From assembly GCF_965644225.1 (NCBI RefSeq), contig NZ_CBFFRJ010000009.1:1-64000 (forward strand): 64,000 nt of DNA, in the 5' to 3' direction. Below the pieces are notes generated by a model that was not told the origin of the DNA, ran no database searches, and saw nothing but the letters and a program-made list of their open reading frames with translations. The stretch comes from CBFFRJ01 sp965644225 (GTDB taxonomy: Bacteria > Pseudomonadota > Gammaproteobacteria > Enterobacterales > Enterobacteriaceae). Positions 50,747 to 59,442 of this stretch are shown in pieces. A program made the position numbers and the translations under genes. Numbering within the stretch: the stretch's first letter is position 1; each line of letters opens with the position of its first letter.

Positions 50747-52906
50747 ATGGCTGAGTTAACTTCTTATATCTCCGGGAAAAAAGGGCGCGCACTGTTTTCA
50801 GCGCTGTTTCTGGGCACCACATTTTCACCACTGGCAGCGGCTGCGGATAATACCGCAGCGGTCAAAGATGCCGACACCCTGACCGTGCTGGCGGGAGCGT
50901 CATCGGCCGATCAGCCGGCGACATCGGGCTATCAACCCCTGACCTCTTCCTCCGCCACACTGACCACCATGCCGTTGCTGGACATTCCGCAGGTGGTCAA
51001 CACTGTCAGTGACGAGGTGCTACAGGATCAACATGCCACCACGCTTGATGAAGCCTTGTATAACGTCAGCAATGTGGTGCAAACCAACACCCTGGGCGGC
51101 ACTCAGGATGCCTTTGTGCGCCGTGGTTTTGGTGCCAACCGCGACGGCTCCATCATGACAAACGGCCTGAAAACCGTGCTGCCGCGCAGCTTTAATGCAG
51201 CCACCTCGCGGGTGGAAGTACTGAAAGGCCCGGCCTCGACGCTGTACGGCATTCTTGATCCTGGCGGCCTTATCAATGTTGTAACCAAAAGGCCGCAGAC
51301 CACCTTTGGCGGCTCAGTTTCCGCAACCTCCACCAGCTTTGGTGGCGGGACGGCAGACTTTGATGTCACCGGGCCGATCGAAGGCACCCGGCTGGCGTAT
51401 CGCCTGATTGGCGAATACCAGAACGAAGATTACTGGCGCAATTTCGGCAAAGAGAAAAGCACCTTTATCTCCCCATCACTGACCTGGTTTGGTGATGATG
51501 CAACGGTGAGCGTGCTTTACTCCCACCGTGATTACAAAACACCTTTTGATCGCGGCACTATCTTCGATCTCAATACCAAAAAAGCGGTGAACGTCAGCCG
51601 TGAAACCCGCTTCGACGAGCCGTTCAACATTACCGATGGCGAGTCGGATCTGGCCCAGCTGAATGCGGAATACCGCCTCAACAGCGCCTGGACGGCGAAG
51701 TTTGATTACAGCTTCAGCCAGGACAAATACAGCGACAATCAGTCCCGCGTGATGGCCTATGATGCCGCCACCGGCAACCTGACCCGTCGCGTGGATGCCA
51801 CTCAGGGATCCACCCAGCGCATGCACAGCACCCGCGCCGATCTGCAGGGCAACGTCGATATCGCCGGGTTCTACAATGAGATCCTGACCGGTGTCTCCTA
51901 TGAGAACTACGATCTGCTGCGCACCGACATGATCCGCTGTAAGAACGCGAAAGATTTTAATATCTACAACCCGACTTACGGCAATGCCAGCGAATGCACC
52001 TCCGTCTCGGCGGCTGACAGCGATCAGACCATCAAACAGGAAAGCTACTCTGCTTATGTCCAGGACGCGCTGTATCTGACGGATAAATGGATCGCCGTTG
52101 CCGGCGTGCGCTATCAGTACTACACCGAATACGCCGGGAAAGGCCGCCCGTTCAATGTCAACACCGACAGCAGCGACGAGCAGTGGACGCCGAAATTCGG
52201 CATGGTCTACAAGCTGACTCCGTCCATTTCCCTGTTCGGTAACGTCGCGCAGTCGTTTATGCCGCAGTACTCCATCGCCAGCTATATCGGTGATTTGCCG
52301 CCGGAAACTTCCACGGCCTGGGAAGTGGGGGCCAAGTTTGATCTCTTTGACGGCGTGACCGCCAATATCTCCCTGTTTGATATTCACAAGCGCAACGTGA
52401 TGTACAGCGAGATTGTCGGCGACGAGACGGTGGCGAAAACCGCCGGACGCGTGCGTTCGCAGGGCGTGGAGATGGATATCGCCGGGGCGCTGACCAGCAA
52501 TATGAACGTGATTGCCAGCTACAGCTACACCGACGCGAAAGTGCTGGAAGATCCGGAATACGCAGGCAAACCCATGCCTAACGTACCGCGCCACACCGGT
52601 TCCGTATTCCTGACCTATGACATTCACAATATGCCAGGCGGCAATACCCTGACCCTGGGCGGCGGCGGCCACGGGGTGAACCGTCGCTCGGCCACCAACG
52701 GCGCGGATTACTACCTGCCAGGCTACTTTGTTGCCGATGCCTTTGCCGCCTACAAAATGAAGCTGCAATATCCGGTCACGCTGCAACTGAATGTGAAAAA
52801 CCTGTTCGATAAGACCTATTACACGTCGTCGATTACCACCAATAACCTGGGCAACCAGATTGGCGATCCACGTGAAGTGCAATTCACGGTCAAAATGGAT
52901 TTCTAA
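50747..52906 (+). CDS. TonB-dependent siderophore receptor
   Basis: A 719-residue outer membrane receptor of the FhuA/FcuA-like siderophore group. A signal peptide ending L-A-A-A-A precedes a D-T-L-T-V-L-A TonB box. The plug follows (M-P-L-L-D-I-P-Q-V-V-N-T-V, F-V-R-R-G-F-G-A-N-R, V-E-V-L-K-G-P-A-S-T-L-Y-G-I-L-D-P-G-G), then the barrel ending V-Q-F-T-V-K-M-D-F. One extracellular loop holds a Cys pair (I-R-C-K-N-A-K and S-E-C-T). ATG 50747 gives a clean signal peptide; 50708 is also in frame. Divergent from the ABC operon, it should be its outer membrane partner. Confidence 0.9.
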   Translation: MAELTSYISGKKGRALFSALFLGTTFSPLAAAADNTAAVKDADTLTVLAGASSADQPATSGYQPLTSSSATLTTMPLLDIPQVVNTVSDEVLQDQHATTLDEALYNVSNVVQTNTLGGTQDAFVRRGFGANRDGSIMTNGLKTVLPRSFNAATSRVEVLKGPASTLYGILDPGGLINVVTKRPQTTFGGSVSATSTSFGGGTADFDVTGPIEGTRLAYRLIGEYQNEDYWRNFGKEKSTFISPSLTWFGDDATVSVLYSHRDYKTPFDRGTIFDLNTKKAVNVSRETRFDEPFNITDGESDLAQLNAEYRLNSAWTAKFDYSFSQDKYSDNQSRVMAYDAATGNLTRRVDATQGSTQRMHSTRADLQGNVDIAGFYNEILTGVSYENYDLLRTDMIRCKNAKDFNIYNPTYGNASECTSVSAADSDQTIKQESYSAYVQDALYLTDKWIAVAGVRYQYYTEYAGKGRPFNVNTDSSDEQWTPKFGMVYKLTPSISLFGNVAQSFMPQYSIASYIGDLPPETSTAWEVGAKFDLFDGVTANISLFDIHKRNVMYSEIVGDETVAKTAGRVRSQGVEMDIAGALTSNMNVIASYSYTDAKVLEDPEYAGKPMPNVPRHTGSVFLTYDIHNMPGGNTLTLGGGGHGVNRRSATNGADYYLPGYFVADAFAAYKMKLQYPVTLQLNVKNLFDKTYYTSSITTNNLGNQIGDPREVQFTVKMDF

Positions 52907-52927
52907 GTCTTAATAGTGAGTGTGTTT

Positions 52928-52950
52928 GCCCTGCTAATTGCAGGGCTTTT
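52928..52950 (+). terminator. Terminator after the TonB receptor
   Basis: GCCCTGC, loop TAATT, GCAGGGC, then TTTT. A seven-base perfect stem with T tract, 21 bases after the stop. Confidence 0.85.
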
Positions 52951-53442
52951 GATATAACCCCTTTCTGCTTAACAGCGAGGACGTTTATATTGACCTGCTG
53001 ACCGACTCCGGCACCGGTGCAATGAGCGATCGCCAGTGGGCCGGGCTGATGATGGGCGACGAAGCCTACGCCGGTTCGCGTAACTACCAGAATTTATGTG
53101 CAAAAGTGAAAGAAATCATCGGCTATCCGTTTACTATTCCGACCCATCAGGGGCGCGGCGCGGAGCAGATCCTCTTCCCTGCCCTGATTGCCCGCTGCCA
53201 GTCGAAAAAACCGGTGTTTATCTCCAACTTCCACTTTGACACCACGGCGGCGCATGTGGAGCTGAACGGGGCAAAAGCCATCAACGTGGTGACGCCGGGT
53301 CTACACCAACGACCATATGGACTATATCGCTGATTCGCTGATTGCCGTAAAACAGCGCGCCGCCTCGATCAAAGGCCTGACGTTTACCTATGAGCCGCCG
53401 GTGCTGCGTCACTTCGTCGCCCGCTTAAAACCGGTTAATTAA
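52951..53442 (+). pseudogene. Tryptophanase (tnaA) remnant with two deletions
   Basis: Reading from 52953, the frame gives Y-N-P-F-L-L-N-S-E-D-V-Y-I-D-L-L-T-D-S-G-T-G, later G-D-E-A-Y-A-G-S and I-P-T-H-Q-G-R-G-A-E-Q, which is tryptophanase (tyrosine phenol-lyase relatives also match). The first roughly 40 residues are missing; the frame is cut off by the terminator of the preceding gene. Near 53300 the match jumps, in another frame, to the C terminus Y-T-N-D-H-M-D-Y-I then I-K-G-L-T-F-T-Y-E-P, ending R-L-K-P-V-N at 53442. About 270 central residues, including the PLP lysine, are lost. No function is expected. Confidence 0.85.
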
Positions 53443-53451
53443 AGCCCCTCT

Positions 53452-53479
53452 GACGCGCCTGTAGCGGGCGCGTCTTTTT
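53452..53479 (+). terminator. Terminator after the tnaA remnant
   Basis: GACGCGCC pairs with GGCGCGTC over eight bases, followed by TTTTT. It was probably the original tryptophanase operon terminator. Confidence 0.85.
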
Positions 53480-53520
53480 GATATCACATCTGAGTCGCTT
53501 CTTTTACCCTGCGGGCTTTC

Positions 53521-54642
53521 TTACTCGTCGAAGTACCAGTAACCCTGGTTGACCAGCTCAGTGAGTTCGGCGACGAAGGTTGGGTTGTTTAACGCCTCGC
53601 CCAGCTCCTCTTTACCAATCAGCAGATGGCGGCACAGCGCTTCTGCGGCCTCTGGCGCAACGGTATCAAAGCGTTCGCTGTTCACAAACACGCTACCGCT
53701 GACCTGCAACACGCGCAGACCACCAAGACGCGTCAACACCTCGCCGTCCATCAGCGCATCCAGCACTTCCTGCGCTTCATACGGCGGCTCTGCCGGGGCA
53801 ATATCCAGCTCGTGGCGCGGAGTGGTAATAAAGCGGCCAAACCACTGTTTAAACTCTTCCGGCTGGTTGATCATCTCGATCATCATGCCGCGCAAACGTT
53901 CCAGTTCATAATCCTCTACACGGCCTGGATTTTCACGGCTCACTAAGTCCGGATCGCTGTAGTGATCGCCGCCAAGATCTTTATCGACCGCGTAATCCGC
54001 AAAGCTGCTGATCAGATCGCGACCGTTAGGCCCACGAAAACCAATCGAGTAGTTAAAAGCGGTTTGATGGGTGATGCCGTCGTGCGGGAATCCAGGCGGA
54101 ATATAGAGGATATCGCCCGGTTCAAGATCTTCATCAATGATAGGTGTGAACGGCTCAACATGGAGCAGCGCCGGATGCGGGCAGAACTCTTTGAGCGGCA
54201 GTTTGTCACCCACGCGCCAGCGGCGGCTACCCATCCCCTGAATGATAAAAACGTCATACCAGTCAATGTGCGGCCCGACACCGCCGCCCGGTACAGAGAA
54301 GGAGATCATCAGGTCATCAAAGCGCCATTCCGGAATAGCACGGAAGGGTTTGACCAGTTCCGCAGAGGGTGCGTGCCAGTGGTTTACCGCTTGCGCCAGC
54401 AGAGACCAGCCGGTTTCGCCCAGCCCGTCGAAATGCTCGAACGGACCATTGCTGGCCTGCCATTCACCATTGAAATGGCTGACAAGGCGGCTGTCGACTT
54501 CCACTTCCATCGCCAGACCTGCCAGTTCATCTGGCGTAATAGGATCGACGAAGTTCGCAAACGCGTTTTTCAATACAACCGGCTTTTTCTGCCAGTATTT
54601 CTCTAAAAATTCAGGCCAGTTAAGGTTTAGTTGGTAAGCCAT
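53521..54642 (-). CDS. RoxA-type JmjC ribosomal oxygenase
   Basis: A 373-residue Fe(II)/2-oxoglutarate oxygenase, the same length as E. coli RoxA (YcfD), which hydroxylates an arginine of ribosomal protein L16. The metal ligands fall at identical positions: His125 and Asp127 in G-P-H-I-D-W-Y-D and His187 in P-P-G-F-P-H-D-G. The dimerisation and C-terminal winged-helix parts are also recognisable (R-H-E-L-D-I-A-P-A-E-P-P-Y). Identity to E. coli RoxA is only moderate, and roxA normally lies elsewhere, so this may be a paralogue with another target. ATG 54642 is chosen by homology; the frame extends to 54738. Confidence 0.87.
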   Translation of the reverse strand: MAYQLNLNWPEFLEKYWQKKPVVLKNAFANFVDPITPDELAGLAMEVEVDSRLVSHFNGEWQASNGPFEHFDGLGETGWSLLAQAVNHWHAPSAELVKPFRAIPEWRFDDLMISFSVPGGGVGPHIDWYDVFIIQGMGSRRWRVGDKLPLKEFCPHPALLHVEPFTPIIDEDLEPGDILYIPPGFPHDGITHQTAFNYSIGFRGPNGRDLISSFADYAVDKDLGGDHYSDPDLVSRENPGRVEDYELERLRGMMIEMINQPEEFKQWFGRFITTPRHELDIAPAEPPYEAQEVLDALMDGEVLTRLGGLRVLQVSGSVFVNSERFDTVAPEAAEALCRHLLIGKEELGEALNNPTFVAELTELVNQGYWYFDE

Positions 54643-54862
54643 GTGGTCACACCCGTGAAAAGATAAGCGGGCGTGATTATGCGAGGGATCGGCAGGCGTT
54701 ACTTTGTCGGTGGTCAAGGGTGGGGTGGAATGAGGCATGGCAAAATACGGGCGGTGGAAAAGCGCAATAATGCGTGACGGCTTCCAGACTTAGCGTGAAC
54801 AATCCCCCTGCACTGCGGCTCTAATCACCAGCGATCCTTAATGCCAACACCAATCTCAGGGA

Positions 54863-56968
54863 ATGACGATGAACAAATTACAGGCCCAGCAGCTATTACA
54901 AACCGCGCTGGCCAATCCGACGGCAACATTTCGGGATGGCCAGTGGGAAGCCATCGATGCGGTGGTCAATCAACGGCAAAAACTGCTCGTCGTGCAGCGA
55001 ACGGGCTGGGGAAAAAGCTCGGTTTACTTTATCAGCGCCAAAATATTCCGCGATCGGGGACTCGGGCCAACCATTATCGTCTCGCCGTTGTTGGCGCTCA
55101 TGCGCAACCAGATTGACTCCGCGCGTCGCCTGGGCATCAAAGCCGAAACCCTCAACTCCACCAATACGGAGAATTGGTCTGCGGTGACGCAACGTATTCT
55201 CGACGACCAGATTGACTGCCTGCTGATCTCCCCCGAGCGGCTGGCAAACGACCGCTTTATCGAAACCGTATTGCAGCCAATTGCCGACCGTATCGCGCTG
55301 ATGGTGATTGATGAAGCGCACTGCATTTCGGACTGGGGGCATGATTTCCGCCCGGATTATCGCCGAATCGTGAGTATCCTCCGCCAGCTACCGGGTAACA
55401 CACCGGTATTAGGCACCACCGCAACAGCCAATAATCGCGTGGTGGCGGATATTCAGGTGCAGCTGGGGAATATTGCGATTCAAAGAGGACCGCTGGTGCG
55501 TAAAAGCCTGGCGCTGCAAACCATGATTCAGCCCGATCAGGCATCTCGTCTGGCGTGGCTTGCGCAGACTGTCCCGACACTGCCAGGCACCGGCATCATC
55601 TATACCCTGACCGTGCGCGACACGGAACAGGTCGCCACTTGGCTGCAACAACAGGGTATTGATGCGCAGGCCTATCATGGCGGCGTTGAAGCCAAAGGAT
55701 TCGAAAGCAGCGATGCATTACGCCAGCACCTGGAAAACCAGTTGCTCAACAACCAGCTGAAAGTCCTGGTCGCCACCACCGCGCTGGGAATGGGCTATGA
55801 CAAGCCGGATTTAAGCTTTGTTATCCATTACCAGGCACCGGGTTCTATTGTGGCCTATTACCAACAGGTGGGGCGCGCCGGGCGTGGTATCGACAGTGCC
55901 GTCGGCGTACTGATGTCCGGCGTTGAAGACAAAGATATTCATGCATTTTTCCGTGATGCCGCCTTCCCTTCAGAAGGTCAGGTTAATCAGATCCTTCAGG
56001 TACTGGCTGACAGTGATGGACTGTCGATGCGCGGCATTGAAGAACGCACTAATCTGCGGCACGGTCAGATAGAAAAAGTGCTCAAATTGCTGAGCGTTGA
56101 AAATCCGGCACCGATAATCAAAGTGGGCAGTCAGTGGCGCAGAACGCCTCTGCATTACACGATGGATAAAGCGCGTATCGCCCATCTGACCCACCAGCGT
56201 GAAAAAGAGTGGGATGAGGTTAACGCTTATCTCGCCACGCCCGGGTGCAAAATGACCTTCCTGCGCGATGCTCTGGATGACGATGATAAGACACCCTGCG
56301 GGAAATGCGCGTCCTGTCTCGGCCTGCCAGTGCTGGCGCATGTCGTCGATGCTACGCTCGCACATCAGGCCGCCACTTTCCTCAGACAAGCAGAAGCCAC
56401 CATCGCGCCAAAAATCCAGGTTGCCGCCAATGCCTTTGTGGAATATGGCTTTAAAGGCAATCTGCCAGCGAATCTCCGGACGCAGGAAGGACGAGTGCTT
56501 TCCCGCTGGGGCGATGCCGGTTGGGGGCGAACCGTGGTGAACCAGAAATATGCGGGCCATTTCAGCGATGAATTAGTCCAGGCCATGGCGGAGATGATCC
56601 AGTCGCGCTGGCAGCCCGAACCCGCACCAGGTTGGGTCTGCTGCGTTCCTTCTCTCAGACACCCTGAACTGGTACGCCATTTTGCCCGTCGGTTGGCAGC
56701 TTTACTGGGGCTTCCTTTTATCGATGCCATTCGTAAGGTGAAAAGTAACCCACCGCAAAAAGAGCAGCAGAATCGCTTTCATCAGTGCCATAACCTCGAT
56801 GGCGCTTTTGCTATTAACCCCAAAATACCTAATACTCCGGTCTTGCTTATTGATGACATTGTTGATTCTGGCTGGACACTCGCCGTGCTGGCAGCCTTGT
56901 TACAACAGGCTGGCAGCGGCAGCGTCTACCCTGCCGCGCTGGCAACTTCTTCGGTGAAAGACGCATGA
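54863..56968 (+). CDS. RecQ-like helicase fused to phosphoribosyltransferase
   Basis: A 701-residue superfamily 2 helicase with a C-terminal extra domain. Helicase motifs: Walker A T-G-W-G-K-S (residues 47-52), D-E-A-H at 150-153 followed by C-I-S-D-W-G-H-D-F-R-P as in RecQ, and motif VI Q-Q-V-G-R-A-G-R-G at 334-342. A zinc-binding subdomain has Cys462, Cys479, Cys482 and Cys485. No HRDC domain is seen. Residues about 590-701 look like a ComFC-type phosphoribosyltransferase with the PRPP loop V-L-L-I-D-D-I-V-D-S-G (660-670). The stop overlaps the dprA-like gene by four bases. Role unknown; DNA processing or phage defence is inferred. Confidence 0.88.
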   Translation: MTMNKLQAQQLLQTALANPTATFRDGQWEAIDAVVNQRQKLLVVQRTGWGKSSVYFISAKIFRDRGLGPTIIVSPLLALMRNQIDSARRLGIKAETLNSTNTENWSAVTQRILDDQIDCLLISPERLANDRFIETVLQPIADRIALMVIDEAHCISDWGHDFRPDYRRIVSILRQLPGNTPVLGTTATANNRVVADIQVQLGNIAIQRGPLVRKSLALQTMIQPDQASRLAWLAQTVPTLPGTGIIYTLTVRDTEQVATWLQQQGIDAQAYHGGVEAKGFESSDALRQHLENQLLNNQLKVLVATTALGMGYDKPDLSFVIHYQAPGSIVAYYQQVGRAGRGIDSAVGVLMSGVEDKDIHAFFRDAAFPSEGQVNQILQVLADSDGLSMRGIEERTNLRHGQIEKVLKLLSVENPAPIIKVGSQWRRTPLHYTMDKARIAHLTHQREKEWDEVNAYLATPGCKMTFLRDALDDDDKTPCGKCASCLGLPVLAHVVDATLAHQAATFLRQAEATIAPKIQVAANAFVEYGFKGNLPANLRTQEGRVLSRWGDAGWGRTVVNQKYAGHFSDELVQAMAEMIQSRWQPEPAPGWVCCVPSLRHPELVRHFARRLAALLGLPFIDAIRKVKSNPPQKEQQNRFHQCHNLDGAFAINPKIPNTPVLLIDDIVDSGWTLAVLAALLQQAGSGSVYPAALATSSVKDA

Positions 56969-58233
56969 ATTTATCGCCTATGGCTCAGGCTACGTTACTC
57001 CTCACCAGCTATTTTTCGCAGGCGAGCCGTGATGATGTGAAGCCCCTTAGCAATACAGAGTGGGGGCGCTTTGCCCGGTGGCTCAAAGAGCAATCTGTCA
57101 CCCCCGCGGACTTACTCACAACGGACGTGCCCTCGTTGCTACAAACCTGGCAGGACCCGCACATCAGTACGGAGCGGGTCATTGCGCTGCTCAATCGCGG
57201 GCACAGTCTGGCGCTGGCGACGGAAAAGTGGCAGCGTGCGGGACTGTGGCTGGTGACTCGCGCAGATCCTGAATACCCTTGGCGGCTCAAGCAACGCCTG
57301 AAAACCGGCGCCCCTCCCGTCCTCTTTGGTTGCGGCAATAAAAACTTGCTCAACATGAGCGGCCTGGCCGTCGTGGGCTCCCGCAACGCCAGTGACCCCG
57401 ACCTGCAATTTACCTCTCTTGTGGGTGCAAAAGCGGCCTCAGAAAAGTTAGCGATTGTCTCGGGCGGGGCGCGGGGAGTGGATGAAGCCGCTATGCTGGG
57501 GGCAATGCAGGGAAACGGTGCGGTGATTGGCATCATGGCTGACAGTTTACTCACAGCCGCCACCAGCGCGAAATGGCGTCACGGCCTGATGAACGGCAAC
57601 CTGGTGCTGATTTCTCCGTTTTACCCGGAGGCGGGTTTTAGTGTCGGTAATGCGATGGCGAGGAATAAGTATATTTACTGCCTGGCTGAAAGTGCGTTAG
57701 TTATCCACTCGGGTACGAAAGGCGGCACCCTGAATGGTGCTGAGGAAAACCTGAAAAATGGCTGGGTGCCACTGTGGGTTAAACCCACCGACGATAGCAA
57801 TGCTGCCAACGCCCATCTGGTGGCGAAAGGGGCAAGGTGGTCAGTTGCGGATATCCAGCATCTTACTCTTTCGTCACTGCTCCATGCAGAGGGTAGCTCC
57901 CCGGAACAATCGGATCTGTTCGCCGCTGATGCTCATCCCACTTTGTACAGCTCAGCCGAAACGGAGGCTCCTTCCCGTTCGGTCACTCTGCGCGAGGAGA
58001 AGCCCGACTATGCAACGCAAAATGCTACGGCCGGGCCAGTCGACTTCTATCAGATTTTTATTCGCGAACTTGCAGGGTACGCAGAAAACCCGGTGACACT
58101 CGAGGCGTTAACGGCGCTGACACAGCTCAATAAGCACCAGTTAAGTGACTGGCTAAAACGCGCGACGGATAGCGGTTTAGTCGAACAATTAACGCACCCG
58201 GTTCGTTATCAATGGCGAGGTCATCAGGGCTGA
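56965..58233 (+). CDS. DprA-like DNA processing protein
   Basis: A 422-residue protein with a DprA/Smf Rossmann domain. The nucleotide/DNA-binding signature is present as V-V-G-S-R-N-A (G138-R140) and V-S-G-G-A-R-G-V-D (S166-D173), then A-R-N-K-Y-I-Y and H-S-G-T-K-G-G-T-L-N-G. DprA protects single-stranded DNA and loads RecA in transformable bacteria. The N-terminal 100 residues and a C-terminal winged-helix-like part (T-A-L-T-Q-L-N-K-H-Q-L-S-D-W-L-K-R-A-T) flank the core. It is longer than the usual housekeeping DprA (about 370). Its start lies within the helicase stop, so the two work together. Confidence 0.87.
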   Translation: MNLSPMAQATLLLTSYFSQASRDDVKPLSNTEWGRFARWLKEQSVTPADLLTTDVPSLLQTWQDPHISTERVIALLNRGHSLALATEKWQRAGLWLVTRADPEYPWRLKQRLKTGAPPVLFGCGNKNLLNMSGLAVVGSRNASDPDLQFTSLVGAKAASEKLAIVSGGARGVDEAAMLGAMQGNGAVIGIMADSLLTAATSAKWRHGLMNGNLVLISPFYPEAGFSVGNAMARNKYIYCLAESALVIHSGTKGGTLNGAEENLKNGWVPLWVKPTDDSNAANAHLVAKGARWSVADIQHLTLSSLLHAEGSSPEQSDLFAADAHPTLYSSAETEAPSRSVTLREEKPDYATQNATAGPVDFYQIFIRELAGYAENPVTLEALTALTQLNKHQLSDWLKRATDSGLVEQLTHPVRYQWRGHQG

Positions 58234-58280
58234 GCCGCGTTGTTTATGATAAGACTGCCCGTCAGAAGCGCTGATTTTCC

Positions 58281-58670
58281 TTAACGGTTCTCCACACGCA
58301 AAATCCCCTGTTCGTTAGCCTGCAGGCCAAACTCGGCGGTGATTAAGTGATAGTTTGCGGGGTCTGGGGTCTCCACATCAAAAGCCATGGAGTAGGATTG
58401 ACCGGGCGCAAAGGCAAAACCAAATAGCGGTAAACACTCCCCGTTCGCCACATACACCGGCTGCTTATGGAACATGCGGACCCGTTTTTCGCCGCTGTTG
58501 CTGTAGAACTGAATTCCGGTAATTTTCTCGTCGGGATTAAGCGCAGAGACCACGCAAACGGCGTTGTTCTTAATCACCACCAGCGCAGGCACGCGCGACA
58601 CCACGCGGTCGCCGGGGCCGTGGCAACTGGTTAATAACAGTGCGGCGATAACCAGGCTATGCCTTAACAT
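58281..58670 (-). CDS. Small lipoprotein, putative T6SS immunity protein
   Basis: A 129-residue lipoprotein. The signal ends L-L-L-T-S-C, so Cys16 is lipidated and the protein faces the periplasm. The rest is a beta-rich domain with two further cysteines (N-A-V-C-V-V-S, G-E-C-L-P-L-F). It resembles the DUF7480 family of periplasmic lipoproteins annotated as T6SS immunity proteins. Its ATG overlaps by seven bases the end of the metallopeptidase-like gene, which supports a toxin-immunity pair. Family assignment is from memory of the pattern and is moderate. Confidence 0.7.
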   Translation of the reverse strand: MLRHSLVIAALLLTSCHGPGDRVVSRVPALVVIKNNAVCVVSALNPDEKITGIQFYSNSGEKRVRMFHKQPVYVANGECLPLFGFAFAPGQSYSMAFDVETPDPANYHLITAEFGLQANEQGILRVENR

Positions 58671-59242
58671 ATTCCCTCCCGACCCTTAATGATTTTTTGA
58701 TAAAGGGCGGGTATGTCGTTGATATTGTCCTTTCCGCGATATTTACCCGGCTTGCCCGCCATCTGATAAAACTGCCAGGTGCTGATCCCGTAGGTCAGAA
58801 TCAACCAGTAATCCGCCAGAATGGACGCTTGCTGTTCGAGGGAATAATCAGTGAGTTTTTGTTGATCCAGTTGATAATCATAGTCAGACGCCCAGCTAAA
58901 CAGCCCCCGCGTTCTGACCCATTGCCCCTGCTGGTGCTGCCAGACATGGCCTAATTCATGGATGAACAGATGCTTATCCTGAATAAAAACGTGGGTCGCT
59001 GAAAAATCCTCTTTATAGTGTTGCTCGCGAAACCATATTTCGCCATTCGGGGTCATCGCATAGCAGCTGCATTGCATACCAAAGGGCAGATAGCTGTCGC
59101 AGTGGATCCATACATGCCCGTAATGGATGGAGTCGCCAAAGAGGCGGCGCGCCATCACAATTTCCCCCGTCGTCAAAAGGCGTAGTCTTCCTTCCTGACC
59201 CTGTGCGCTCATCATGCATCCGTTTCGTTTGTTTTTCGCCAT
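58664..59242 (-). CDS. Vgr-related metallopeptidase-like protein
   Basis: A 192-residue protein of the type annotated as vgr-related. Hallmarks are L-L-T-T-G-E-I-V-M-A-R-R-L-F-G, Y-L-P-F-G-M-Q, A-M-T-P-N-G-E-I-W-F and the zinc-site-like H-L-F-I-H-E-L-G-H-V-W-Q-H-Q (H-E-x-x-H). Such proteins are linked to type VI secretion as possible peptidase effectors. There is no signal peptide, as expected for a T6SS cargo. No VgrG, Hcp or PAAR gene is in the window. ATG 59242 is used; in-frame ATGs at 59215 and 59212 would keep the conserved part. Confidence 0.75.
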   Translation of the reverse strand: MAKNKRNGCMMSAQGQEGRLRLLTTGEIVMARRLFGDSIHYGHVWIHCDSYLPFGMQCSCYAMTPNGEIWFREQHYKEDFSATHVFIQDKHLFIHELGHVWQHQQGQWVRTRGLFSWASDYDYQLDQQKLTDYSLEQQASILADYWLILTYGISTWQFYQMAGKPGKYRGKDNINDIPALYQKIIKGREGIC

Positions 59243-59442
59243 CGTGAAACCATTTGCGTGATCAATCCATTCGGGAAAGTCCTAATTTCCGCGGGGATTT
59301 ACACAGACAATGGGCCGCAAGTTCTGGAGCCGTTTGTTAGTTAATGATTCGCATATGTCATTTATAATTTCATGGATCGTAAACATTGCAAAAACCTTAA
59401 AAAAAGATCATTGTGTAACATATACGTTTCAAAGGTGTGCAA

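Noticed and set aside
51476..52882. Minus-strand frame of 468 codons inside the TonB receptor
   Set aside because: Long but without any recognisable domain, fully opposite a clear receptor gene.
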